58,948 nt of DNA from Clostridia bacterium (GCA_017505525.1 JAFVPB010000066.1:1-58948), one strand, 5' to 3'. Positions 27,130-34,831 are shown, numbered from the stretch's first letter. Program-made: numbers and translations. The notes: generated by a model from the sequence alone, not told the origin.

Positions 27130-27182
27130 AATGGAGATATGTTTTTGACGTTGATTGGCACAGGCTATCACCAAAAGAAGTT

Positions 27183-27207
27183 GCATCTAAACCTTATGCC
27201 TCGCAAT
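27183..27207 (+). repeat. 25-bp interspersed repeat, copy 1
   Basis: It starts GCATCTAAACCTTATG and ends TCGCAAT, matching copies at 28028..28052 and 28265..28289 with two differences. It lies between the lyase-like gene and the SGNH hydrolase gene. Confidence 0.6.
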
Positions 27208-27249
27208 ATGGATATGTCGAATAATGTAGAAAAAAGGAGTAGTTAAAAA

Positions 27250-27975
27250 ATGAATGTTTTATCAATAGGAAATAGTTTTTCACAGGATGCTCAGAGATAT
27301 TTACACAGGATTGCAAAGGCTGACAGTTTTACTCTCAATACATTTAATCTCTATATAGGAGGGTGTCCTCTTTCACTTCACTATAGAAATATGATAAATG
27401 AGGAAAGAGCATATATGCTTGAAATGAATGGAGAAAGCACAGGATTTAAGGTGTCATTAAAGGAGGCACTTTTAAATCGTGATTGGGATGTTGTAACAAT
27501 TCAACAAGTCAGCTCTAAATCACCTTACTATGAAACTTATCAACCATATCTTGATAAAATAGCTGAGTATGTAAGATTATGTGTGCCTAAAGCAAAGATT
27601 GCAATTCATCAGACCTGGGCGTATGAACAAGACTCTCATCGTCTAAATGTTGAAATGGGGTATAGCAATCATAGCAATATGTTTAAAGATATAGAGGTAT
27701 CATATGAAAAAGCGGCTGGAGAAATCAATGCAGATTTAGTTATACCATCAGGAAAAATTTTTCAAAGACTTATAGACTCAGGAATAGAGAAAGTACATAG
27801 AGATACATACCATGCAAGTTTAGGTCTTGGCAGATATGCACTTGGGTTGCTTTGGTATAAAATGCTGACGGGAAATGATGTTATAAACAATACATTTTCT
27901 GATTTTGATGAAGAAGTTCCACAAACAGAAATTAAGATAGCAAAAAAATGTGTTGAAGAAATCTGCGGTATTTAA
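27250..27975 (+). CDS. DUF4886 family SGNH-type hydrolase
   Basis: A 241-residue protein. Block I is LSIGNSFSQDAQRYLH, with the likely nucleophile Ser9, and block V is HRDTYHAS, with Asp185 and His188, the usual DxxH spacing. Other conserved parts are GGCPLSLHYRN and TIQQVSS. These are features of DUF4886 proteins, which sit in the SGNH/GDSL esterase superfamily and often act on acylated carbohydrates. No signal peptide is seen, so it is probably cytoplasmic. It follows the lyase-like gene by ~120 bases, with AAAGGAG before the ATG. Confidence 0.82.
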   Translation: MNVLSIGNSFSQDAQRYLHRIAKADSFTLNTFNLYIGGCPLSLHYRNMINEERAYMLEMNGESTGFKVSLKEALLNRDWDVVTIQQVSSKSPYYETYQPYLDKIAEYVRLCVPKAKIAIHQTWAYEQDSHRLNVEMGYSNHSNMFKDIEVSYEKAAGEINADLVIPSGKIFQRLIDSGIEKVHRDTYHASLGLGRYALGLLWYKMLTGNDVINNTFSDFDEEVPQTEIKIAKKCVEEICGI

Positions 27976-28027
27976 AACACATATTTTTTATCCTTAACTT
28001 GTCACGAACCTGCAGTCAAGAAACTTG

Positions 28028-28289
28028 GCATCTAAACCTTATGTGTCGCAATTGCGTTGCATAGCAGCGCAGCGATATAAATTCCTGACGGAATTTGCGA
28101 TATATCCTTGCGGATGCGATATACCTAAAGGTGCGATATGTCCCTTCGGGACGAGATTAAGGAATTTATATTATATCGCAACGGAGCAAAGCGGAGTTAT
28201 ATCGCATTTGAACAGAGTGAAAATATATCGCACGAACAGAGTGAGTATATCGCCAAAATAAGCTGCATCTAAACCTTATGTGTCGCAAT
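28028..28289. repeat. Hairpin array with GCGATATA spacers, flanked by 25-bp direct repeats
   Basis: Two identical 25-bp copies (28028-28052 and 28265-28289) flank a ~210-base array. Its left half has mini-palindromes such as AATTCCTGACGGAATT, ACCTAAAGGT and TCCCTTCGGGA separated by GCGATAT(A). Its right half has CGGAGCAAAGCGGAG and two AACAGAGTGA units separated by the inverted word TATATCGC. No plausible protein is encoded. The noncoding gap runs from 27976 to 28372 and otherwise holds nothing I can name. Confidence 0.7.
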
Positions 28290-28372
28290 AGTAAGGCGCT
28301 ATGATGTGAATCTTCTGTGGAGTTTGCGATATGTCGCTTACGCAACAAGAATAAAAATAAAGGTAGGATATA

Positions 28373-29032
28373 ATGAATAACACAATAGAAAAATTTTTAA
28401 AAGAAAGATTGGTCTCAGATGTGGGATTTGCCCTTTGCACCGATTCACCGTTTGAGGGGCTTTGTAATGCGGTGTCGATGGTTTTTAAACTATCCGATGC
28501 CGTTATCGACCAGATAGACACATCCCCAACTCACACGTATTTTCAGCACTACAGAACTATGAATGCCTATATCGATTCTGTATCGCTTCAGCTTGTGATG
28601 ATGCTTGAAAAAGAGGGCTACAGGGCAGCGGCAGTGCCGGCAAGCCAGTCGGTGGGAGAATATGTGGGGATTTTTCCACATAAAAAAGCCGCAATAAGAG
28701 CAGGGCTTGGCGCGATTGGAAAAAGCGCTCTCTTTCTTTCCAATATATACGGACCGAGAGTGAGGCTTGGTACGGTGTTTACAAATGCTCCGCTTGAAAC
28801 TGTGTGCGAAAAGCAGAAGGATTTGTGCGGAGATTGTGATATCTGCGCGAAAAATTGCGGTGCTATGGCAATACGTAACGTGAATTATAAAGATGGTATG
28901 GAGCGCGAAGAAATTTTTGATGCCCATGCCTGCAGTGAGTATATGAAGAATAAATTTAAAAATATAGGCCGTGGTGCAGTGTGTGGAGTTTGTATGCGAG
29001 TTTGCCCAAAAGGGTTGACAAGAGGAAAATAA
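28373..29032 (+). CDS. Double-4Fe4S protein related to epoxyqueuosine reductase
   Basis: A 219-residue protein with two ferredoxin-type sites near the C-terminus (CGDCDICAKNCG and CGVCMRVCPKG). The middle, SVGEYVGIFPHKKAAIRAGLGAIGKSALFLS, resembles the region before the clusters in QueG. QueG, which reduces epoxyqueuosine in tRNA, is about 350-380 residues, so this is a short relative that may have another substrate. GGTAGG lies before the ATG. The promoter of the ileS T-box lies inside its last codons. Confidence 0.72.
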   Translation: MNNTIEKFLKERLVSDVGFALCTDSPFEGLCNAVSMVFKLSDAVIDQIDTSPTHTYFQHYRTMNAYIDSVSLQLVMMLEKEGYRAAAVPASQSVGEYVGIFPHKKAAIRAGLGAIGKSALFLSNIYGPRVRLGTVFTNAPLETVCEKQKDLCGDCDICAKNCGAMAIRNVNYKDGMEREEIFDAHACSEYMKNKFKNIGRGAVCGVCMRVCPKGLTRGK

Positions 29033-29042
29033 AGATATATAA
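29014..29042 (+). promoter_or_regulatory. Consensus sigma-A promoter of ileS inside the upstream gene
   Basis: Perfect TTGACA (29014-29019), a 17-base spacer and TATAAT (29037-29042). The -35 is within the last codons of the preceding gene. Confidence 0.85.
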
Positions 29043-29048
29043 TACACT

Positions 29049-29294
29049 GTGTATGTGAATATAAAGGCATTGACGAAGACAGTAGCAACCTACAAAACGG
29101 AAAGCGAATCGGGGGAGGTGTGAGCCCGAGCCTTAGTAGTATTTTGTGAATATCACTTCCGAGCTGCATAGCTGAAAGCCACGCGCGATTAAGCTGTGAC
29201 GGGGATTTCCTCCGTTAATGGAAAGCATATGATGGTATGCTAATTAGGTGGTGCGATATACTTCGTCCTATTAGTAGGGCGAAGTTTTTATTTT
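29049..29294 (+). promoter_or_regulatory. T-box leader of ileS with specifier ATC
   Basis: The leader has the GACGAAGACAGTAG start of stem I, a specifier loop with GAATATCAC (ATC at 29152-29154, an Ile codon), and the T-box core AATTAGGTGGTGCGA (29242-29256), whose TGG pairs with the tRNA CCA end. It ends in a terminator (11-bp stem, 29260-29285, then T-rich). Uncharged tRNA-Ile should stabilise the antiterminator and switch ileS on. Confidence 0.92.
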
Positions 29295-29341
29295 ATTAAT
29301 CATATAGGGATTGTCCCATATGCTTAGTTAGGAGGCAGATT

Positions 29342-32300
29342 ATGTATAACAAGGTTGATACAAATCTAAATTTTGTAGAAAGAGAAAAGAAAATCGGAAA
29401 ATTCTGGCGCGAGAACAATATTTTCGAAAAAAGTATTGAAAACCGCAACGGGTGTGAGCATTATTCGTTTTACGATGGCCCGCCAACGGCTAACGGAAAG
29501 CCTCATATAGGGCACGTTTTAACTCGTGTTATAAAGGATATGATTCCCCGTTACCGCACAATGAAAGGGTATAAGGTAACTCGTAAGGCAGGCTGGGATA
29601 CTCACGGTCTTCCCGTTGAGCTTGAGGTTGAAAAGCTTTTAGGTCTTGATGGAAAAGAGCAGATTGAAGAATACGGTCTTGAGCCATTCATTAAAAAGTG
29701 TAAGGAAAGCGTTTGGAAATACAAGGGAATGTGGGAAGATTTCTCGCAGACTGTTGGTTTCTGGGCTGATATGGACGATCCTTATGTTACTTACGATAAC
29801 AACTTTATCGAATCTGAATGGTGGGCACTTAAAAAGATTTGGGAAAAAGGTCTTTTATACAAAGGCTATAAAATTGTTCCCTACTGCCCAAGATGCGGAA
29901 CACCTCTTTCAAGCCACGAGGTTGCTCAGGGCTACAAATCGGTTAAGGAGCGCTCTGCAGTTGTAAGATTCAAGGTTGTGGGTGAGGACAGCTATTTCCT
30001 TGCATGGACAACAACTCCATGGACACTTCCATCAAACACAGCTCTTTGCGTAAATCCTGATGAAACCTATGCAAAGGTAAAGGCAAACGATGGCTATACT
30101 TATTATATGGCAGAGGCACTTTTAGATAAGGTGCTTGGCAGCCTTGCAAACGAAGACGCTCCTGCATATACTGTGCTTGAAACATACAAGGGCACAGAGC
30201 TTGAGGGAAAAGAGTACGAGCCGTTGTTCGATTGCGTGAAGCCTATTTGCGAAAGCCAGGGCAAAAAAGCGCATTTTGTAACTTGCGATTCGTATGTAAC
30301 AATGTCTGACGGTACAGGTATTGTTCATATTGCTCCTGCATTTGGTGAAGACGATGCCAATGTTGGAAGAAAATACGACCTTCCGTTTATTCAGCTTGTA
30401 GACGGAAACGGTAATATGACAGAGGAAACTCCTTTTGCAGGACTCTTTGTAAAGGATGCCGACCCCAAGGTGCTTGTAGACCTTGATTCGAGAGGACTTC
30501 TTTTCGATGCTCCAAAATTCGAGCACGATTATCCTTTCTGCTGGAGATGTGATACTCCTCTTATCTACTACGCACGCGAATCGTGGTTTATTAAGATGAC
30601 GGCAGTGCGTGAAGACCTTATCAGAAACAACAACACAATCAACTGGATTCCCGAAAGCATCGGCACAGGCAGATTCGGCGACTGGCTGAAAAACGTTCAG
30701 GACTGGGGCGTAAGCCGCGACCGTTACTGGGGAACACCGCTTAATATCTGGGTGTGCGAATGCGGACATCTTCATTCAATCGGCTCGATTGCAGAGCTTA
30801 AGGAAATGTCTGATAACTGCCCCGATGAGATTGAGCTTCACCGCCCATACATCGATGCAGTTACAATCAAGTGCCCCAAGTGCGGCGGAGAAATGCACAG
30901 AACAAAAGAAGTTATCGACTGCTGGTTCGATTCAGGTGCAATGCCTTTTGCACAGTGGCATTATCCTTTTGAAAACGAAGATATATTCAAAGAAACTTTC
31001 CCCGCTAACTTTATCAGCGAGGCAGTTGACCAGACGCGCGGATGGTTCTATTCGCTTCTTGCAATATCAACTCTTATATTCAACGAAGCTCCTTATAAAA
31101 ACGTTATAGTTCTTGGCCACGTTCAGGACGAAAACGGACAGAAAATGTCGAAATCAAAGGGTAACGCAGTTGACCCGTTCGATGCTCTGGCAGAGCACGG
31201 CGCAGATGCTATCAGATGGTATTTCTATATCAACAGTGCTCCGTGGCTTCCAAACAGATTCCACAGCGGTGCCGTTTCAGAAGGTCAGCGTAAGTTTATG
31301 GGAACGCTTTGGAACACATACGCATTCTTTGTTCTCTATGCAAACATAGATGGATTTGATGCAACAAAGTATACTCTTGATTACGATAAGCTTCCCGTAA
31401 TGGATAAATGGCTTATATCCAAGCTCAACAGTATTATAAAAACTGTTGACGAAAATCTTAATGACTACAAGATTACAGAAAGTGCACGTGCACTTATGCA
31501 GTTTACTGACGAACTCAGCAACTGGTATGTTCGCCGCAGCCGTGAACGTTTCTGGGGCAAGGAAATGACTCAGGATAAGATAAACGCTTATATGACGCTC
31601 TACACCGCCCTTGTTACAATTGCAAAGGTTTCAGCACCTATGATTCCGTTTATGACAGAGGAAATCTACAGAAACCTTGTTTGCTCAATCGATAAAGATG
31701 CTCCTATCAGTGTTCATCTTTGCGACTACCCTGTTTGCGACGAATCAAAGATAGATGCTCAGCTTGAAAAGGATATGGAAAAAGTTCTTGATATCGTTGT
31801 GCTCGGCAGAGCTGCAAGAAACGCTTCAGCAATCAAGAACCGCCAGCCTATCGGCAAGATGTTTGTAAAAGCAGACGGAGAGCTTAACGAGTTCTTCAAG
31901 AATATTATTGCAGACGAGCTTAACGTTAAAGAGGTTGAATTTACCGATGATGTTAAGGAATGCACAACCTATAGCTTCAAGCCTCAGCTTAAAACTGTTG
32001 GACCAAAATACGGCAAGGTGCTTGGAGATATCCGCACATACCTTGCAGAAATCGACGGAAACGAAGCTATGGATACTCTTAACAAAGAGGGCAAAATTAC
32101 GTTTGTGGCAAAGGATACCACAGTTGAGCTTACAAAAGAAGACCTTCTTATCGAGGCTGCTCAGGTCGAGGGCTTTGCATCGGAAAGCGATTTTGGTATC
32201 ACAGTTGTTCTTGATACACGCCTTTCTGACGAGCTTATTGAAGAGGGATTTGTTCGTGAAATAATAAGCAAGCTCCAGACAATGCGTAAGGATTCGGGCT

Positions 32301-32491
32301 TCGAGGTTATGGATAATATCAGCGTTTATGTAAGCGGAAACGATAAGATTAAGGATATTATCTTAAAGAATGCCGAAGAAATTAAAACAGATGTTTTAGC
32401 CGTTGAGATTTATGCGGACAGTGAATGCGATAATTCCAAGGAATGGAATATTAACGGAGAAAAGGTAGCACTCGGCGTTGTAAAAATGTGA
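29342..32491 (+). CDS. ileS: Isoleucyl-tRNA synthetase, long (type 2-like) form
   Basis: A 1049-residue class Ia synthetase. The HIGH motif is in GPPTANGKPHIGHVL (His55-His58) and KMSKS is near residue 602; the editing domain includes the TTTPWTLPSNTALCV stretch. It charges tRNA-Ile in the cytoplasm. The length and the pattern GWDTHGLPVELEVEK resemble the eukaryote-like type 2 IleRS, the group usually insensitive to mupirocin, rather than the ~920-residue bacterial type. Control is by the T-box. AGGAGG lies before the ATG. Confidence 0.97.
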   Translation: MYNKVDTNLNFVEREKKIGKFWRENNIFEKSIENRNGCEHYSFYDGPPTANGKPHIGHVLTRVIKDMIPRYRTMKGYKVTRKAGWDTHGLPVELEVEKLLGLDGKEQIEEYGLEPFIKKCKESVWKYKGMWEDFSQTVGFWADMDDPYVTYDNNFIESEWWALKKIWEKGLLYKGYKIVPYCPRCGTPLSSHEVAQGYKSVKERSAVVRFKVVGEDSYFLAWTTTPWTLPSNTALCVNPDETYAKVKANDGYTYYMAEALLDKVLGSLANEDAPAYTVLETYKGTELEGKEYEPLFDCVKPICESQGKKAHFVTCDSYVTMSDGTGIVHIAPAFGEDDANVGRKYDLPFIQLVDGNGNMTEETPFAGLFVKDADPKVLVDLDSRGLLFDAPKFEHDYPFCWRCDTPLIYYARESWFIKMTAVREDLIRNNNTINWIPESIGTGRFGDWLKNVQDWGVSRDRYWGTPLNIWVCECGHLHSIGSIAELKEMSDNCPDEIELHRPYIDAVTIKCPKCGGEMHRTKEVIDCWFDSGAMPFAQWHYPFENEDIFKETFPANFISEAVDQTRGWFYSLLAISTLIFNEAPYKNVIVLGHVQDENGQKMSKSKGNAVDPFDALAEHGADAIRWYFYINSAPWLPNRFHSGAVSEGQRKFMGTLWNTYAFFVLYANIDGFDATKYTLDYDKLPVMDKWLISKLNSIIKTVDENLNDYKITESARALMQFTDELSNWYVRRSRERFWGKEMTQDKINAYMTLYTALVTIAKVSAPMIPFMTEEIYRNLVCSIDKDAPISVHLCDYPVCDESKIDAQLEKDMEKVLDIVVLGRAARNASAIKNRQPIGKMFVKADGELNEFFKNIIADELNVKEVEFTDDVKECTTYSFKPQLKTVGPKYGKVLGDIRTYLAEIDGNEAMDTLNKEGKITFVAKDTTVELTKEDLLIEAAQVEGFASESDFGITVVLDTRLSDELIEEGFVREIISKLQTMRKDSGFEVMDNISVYVSGNDKIKDIILKNAEEIKTDVLAVEIYADSECDNSKEWNINGEKVALGVVKM

Positions 32492-32525
32492 GTTTGGGAT
32501 GTTAAAATTGCCCAGACCGTAAAAA

Positions 32526-32663
32526 GGCTTCTCCTTGAGGAGAAGCTGTCACGTAGTGACTGATGAGGTGTAGGTTGCAAAGCAACCGTTAGAAATTCTA
32601 ATCCTTTTGTATACCACCTCATCCGTCAGCTATCTCTGACACCTTCCCCTCAAGGGGAATGCC
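32526..32663. mobile_element. MITE-like element with ~45-bp inverted ends
   Basis: The left end (32526-32570, GGCTTCTCCTTGAGGAGAAG, then TGTCACGTAGTGACTGATG) is matched in reverse by 32615-32663 with some substitutions; each end also contains its own small hairpin. The ~45-base centre has no coding sequence. The form is that of a nonautonomous inverted-repeat element. A target-site duplication was not found with certainty. Confidence 0.6.
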
Positions 32664-32687
32664 TAGAGAAATAGGTTTTTTAAGAAA

Positions 32688-32728
32688 AAATGCACTGATT
32701 AGAAATTTTGTTTCTAATCAGTGCATTT
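32688..32728. terminator. Bidirectional terminator between ileS and mnmA
   Basis: A perfect 18-bp stem (32688-32705 with 32711-32728, loop TTTTG) with A and T ends. It lies between the convergent genes ileS and mnmA. Confidence 0.85.
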
Positions 32729-32746
32729 ATGTTTGATTTTATATGT

Positions 32747-32774
32747 TGTAGGGGACGGCGTCCCCGACGTCCCG
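32747..32774. repeat. Covarying hairpin repeat, copy 2
   Basis: TGTAGG followed by GGGACGGCGTCCCC and a second inverted part; same layout as 57..86, with compensatory changes in the arms. It lies between the terminator and the mnmA stop. Confidence 0.5.
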
Positions 32775-32799
32775 TTTTTTGGCTTTTTATCATATTTGA

Positions 32800-33873
32800 T
32801 TACTCTATCGTTCCGCCGCCTACAACAATATCTCCGTCGTAAAGAACAACGGATTGCCCTTTGGTAATTGCGCGCTGTGGCTCGTCGAATTCTATAGATA
32901 GTGTATCGGTGTCTGTTTGAACAGCGGTTGCCCACTCGGGTTTCTGGCGATACCTTATTTTAGCCTTAACTCTAATAGGTGTTTCTATCGTTTCCTGCGA
33001 TATAAGATTTATCTTTGAAGCGGTAAGCGTTTTAGAAAAAAGCTCGCTATGAACTCCTAAAACAACGTTGTTATTTTCGCAGTCCACTTTTGTTACGTAC
33101 ATCGGCTGGGGGAGTGCAAGGCCAAGACCTTTCCTTTGCCCTATGGTATAGCGGATAATTCCCCTGTGCGTACCAAGTATATTTCCCGAGGTATCGATAA
33201 AATTACCCTCGGGGTATTTTTTATTTGCGTAGGATTCTATAAACTCGGCATATTTGCCATCGGGAATAAAGCAAATATCCTGGCTGTCTTTTTTATTTGC
33301 GTTTTCAAAGCCCTGCGAAAGTGCAATTTCGCGCACCTCGGGCTTTGTCATAGCTCCAAGCGGAAAAATAGTATGGGAAAGCTGATTTTGCGTTAAAGAA
33401 TAGAGCACATAGCTCTGGTCTTTTTCTTCGTCGACCGCTTTTTTTAAAAGGTATCTCCCGCTTTCTTCGTCGCGGTCAATTCTTGCATAATGCCCCGTTA
33501 CAATATAGTCGCATCCGTTTTCCTCGGCAAAGGAAAAGAGCCTTGTGAATTTAAGGTGGCGGTTGCATTCGATGCAAGGGTTAGGCGTTGCACCGTTTTC
33601 GTAGGAAGAAACAAAGTTATCAATTACTTTTTCTTTGAAATCATCAGAAAAGTTTAAAAGATGGTGCTCCATCCCAAGCGAATTTGCAAGATTTTTTGCA
33701 ATATCAATATCGTTTGTGGAACAACAGGAATTTTCCTCGGAAAGGGAAATATCCCCATTTGAAAAAAGCTTCATCGTAACGGCGATGCAATCGTATCCGT
33801 TTTGTTTCATTAAATATGCGCTTACGCCCGAATCAACCCCGCCCGACATAGCTATAAGTGCCTTGTTATTCAT
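32800..33873 (-). CDS. mnmA: tRNA-specific 2-thiouridylase MnmA
   Basis: A 357-residue protein of normal length. The PP-loop is AMSGGVDSGVSAYL, with catalytic cysteines in NPCIECNRHLKF (near residue 98) and SQDICFIPDG (near residue 195). It adds sulfur to U34 of tRNA-Lys, -Glu and -Gln. The in-frame GTG at 33891 overlaps the GGGGG ribosome binding site, so the ATG at 33873 (MNNKALIAM) is preferred. It has its own promoter. No adjacent cysteine desulfurase gene is present. Confidence 0.95.
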   Translation of the reverse strand: MNNKALIAMSGGVDSGVSAYLMKQNGYDCIAVTMKLFSNGDISLSEENSCCSTNDIDIAKNLANSLGMEHHLLNFSDDFKEKVIDNFVSSYENGATPNPCIECNRHLKFTRLFSFAEENGCDYIVTGHYARIDRDEESGRYLLKKAVDEEKDQSYVLYSLTQNQLSHTIFPLGAMTKPEVREIALSQGFENANKKDSQDICFIPDGKYAEFIESYANKKYPEGNFIDTSGNILGTHRGIIRYTIGQRKGLGLALPQPMYVTKVDCENNNVVLGVHSELFSKTLTASKINLISQETIETPIRVKAKIRYRQKPEWATAVQTDTDTLSIEFDEPQRAITKGQSVVLYDGDIVVGGGTIE

Positions 33874-33897
33874 AGTTTTCCCCCTTTCCACTATGTA

Positions 33898-33926
33898 ATT
33901 TTACAACAGAACGAAAAAACTGTCAA
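33898..33926 (-). promoter_or_regulatory. Sigma-A promoter of mnmA
   Basis: The minus strand has TTGACA, a 17-base spacer and TAAAAT, about 25 bases before the mnmA start. It also lies just after the stop of the 47-residue gene at 33945. Confidence 0.8.
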
Positions 33927-33944
33927 CAGGGTTTGGGGATGAGT

Positions 33945-34088
33945 TTAAAAATCGTGGCGGAAACCTGTGTCGATATTGTATTTATCAAGAATGCGGATAA
34001 TTTCATCTGCGTTTATATCAATGTGTTTTATGTGCGAGTTTATTGCGTCTGATATTGCCAGTGCAAATAATTCAAGTTTTACATTCAT
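33945..34088 (-). CDS. Small acidic protein of 47 residues, unknown
   Basis: The reading frame ATG at 34088 to TAA gives MNVKLELFALAISDAINSHI and ends DTGFRHDF. AGAGGTG lies six bases before the ATG, a strong translation signal. The protein looks helical, and I recognise no family. It is divergent from two small DNA-binding protein genes at 34213 and 34393, across an AT-rich gap with -10-like TATAAT boxes on both strands (34154-34159 and 34176-34181). It may be part of that small regulatory cluster. Confidence 0.5.
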   Translation of the reverse strand: MNVKLELFALAISDAINSHIKHIDINADEIIRILDKYNIDTGFRHDF

Positions 34089-34212
34089 AACAACACCTCT
34101 TTTAAAACATATTACCATATAAAATTTAAATTTACAATAGATATTTCTAATATATTATAAAATCTAAATTTAAAATATAATATATGTAATATGTGATATG
34201 AGGGTGGTTAGT

Positions 34213-34386
34213 ATGGCATTTACACCAAGAGAAACAAAGAAAAAAGTTAAAGCGGGATATAAAACACTTTATATAAAGGATGAATTAGCTGAAAAGATTA
34301 ATTCTCTTGCCCAAAAACACGAAACAAGCTTTAATAATATAGTGATAAGTATATTAGAAGATTTCTTTAAAGAAAACGAGGAGTAA
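34213..34386 (+). CDS. Small ribbon-helix-helix-like DNA-binding protein
   Basis: A 57-residue basic protein, MAFTPRETKKKVKAGYKTLY. A short strand (KTLYIKDELAEKIN) then two helices (LAQKHETSFNNIVISILEDFF) match the CopG/Arc ribbon-helix-helix layout. GAGGGTGG sits before the ATG at 34213, which is better than the upstream in-frame start at 34198. It lies 6 bases before an XRE-type gene, so they form one unit. Similar small pairs occur in mobile or addiction modules, but no toxin is recognised here. Confidence 0.6.
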   Translation: MAFTPRETKKKVKAGYKTLYIKDELAEKINSLAQKHETSFNNIVISILEDFFKENEE

Positions 34387-34392
34387 TGTGAA

Positions 34393-34611
34393 ATGTGTTA
34401 TTATCCACGTTTGAAGGATTTGCGCGAAGATAGCGATTTAACGCAGAAGCAAGTGGCAGAAATTTTATTGATTACTCAACAACAGTATTCACTATATGAA
34501 AAAGGATACAGAGATATCCCATCCGATTATTTGATAACTCTTGCAAATCTCTATAAAACATCAGTTGATTATATTCTGGGTAGAACAGATAACTCAAATC
34601 CTGTGGAATGA
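34393..34611 (+). CDS. XRE family HTH regulator, 72 residues
   Basis: A single HTH_3 domain fills the protein: LKDLREDSDLTQKQVAEILL, then QQQYSLYEKGYRDIP, and the C-terminal LANLYKTSVDYILGRTD, typical of phage-repressor-like regulators. There is no sensor domain. GAGGAG precedes the ATG. It is co-transcribed with the ribbon-helix-helix gene and followed by a strong terminator. Targets are unknown; the divergent promoter region before this unit is a candidate. Confidence 0.82.
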   Translation: MCYYPRLKDLREDSDLTQKQVAEILLITQQQYSLYEKGYRDIPSDYLITLANLYKTSVDYILGRTDNSNPVE

Positions 34612-34624
34612 TAGACAAGACAGT

Positions 34625-34657
34625 AAAACGCGCGCTGAATTCAGTGCGCGTTTTTTT
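34625..34657 (+). terminator. Terminator of the XRE gene
   Basis: A palindromic stem around CTGAATTCAG with ACGCGC/GCGCGT arms and a 7-T tail. Confidence 0.85.
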
Positions 34658-34663
34658 GATTAT

Positions 34664-34831
34664 AGCTAAATTTTGCACTGTTGTGCAAAGCGAAATTATT
34701 GCTTCGCAATAGCTAAATTGTTTTCAAAACAGCTAAATTAAATTCGCCATAAGTGTGCACAGCGCATTTAGCTGCCCCAGGCAATTTAGCTGAGCTTACT
34801 CAATTTAGTTCGCCTTAAGGCGAATTTAGCT
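34664..34831. repeat. Hairpin array with AGCTAAATT spacers, copy A2
   Basis: Mini-palindromes TTTGCACTGTTGTGCAAA, ATTGCTTCGCAAT, GTTTTCAAAAC, GCCCCAGGC, GAGCTTACTC and CGCCTTAAGGCG are separated by AGCTAAATT in the left part and by AATTTAGCT in the right part. The first three units match array A1 (2377..2489). As there, the array ends at the terminator side of a minus-strand tRNA. Confidence 0.72.

Noticed and set aside
28053-28252. CRISPR array
   Set aside because: The repeated word is only ~8 bases, it inverts halfway, the intervening units are palindromes rather than unique spacers, and there are no cas genes nearby.
28025-28261. 78-codon plus-strand frame across the GCGATATA array
   Set aside because: The frame only translates the repeat words; there is no ribosome binding site and the amino-acid pattern mirrors the DNA repeats.
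30122-30775. 217-codon minus-strand frame inside ileS
   Set aside because: Lies in the middle of a verified synthetase frame; composition follows the third-codon pattern of ileS.
34664-34831. CRISPR or phage attachment array at the AGCTAAATT repeats
   Set aside because: 9-base spacer words with palindromic units do not fit CRISPR, and the word flips orientation within the array.
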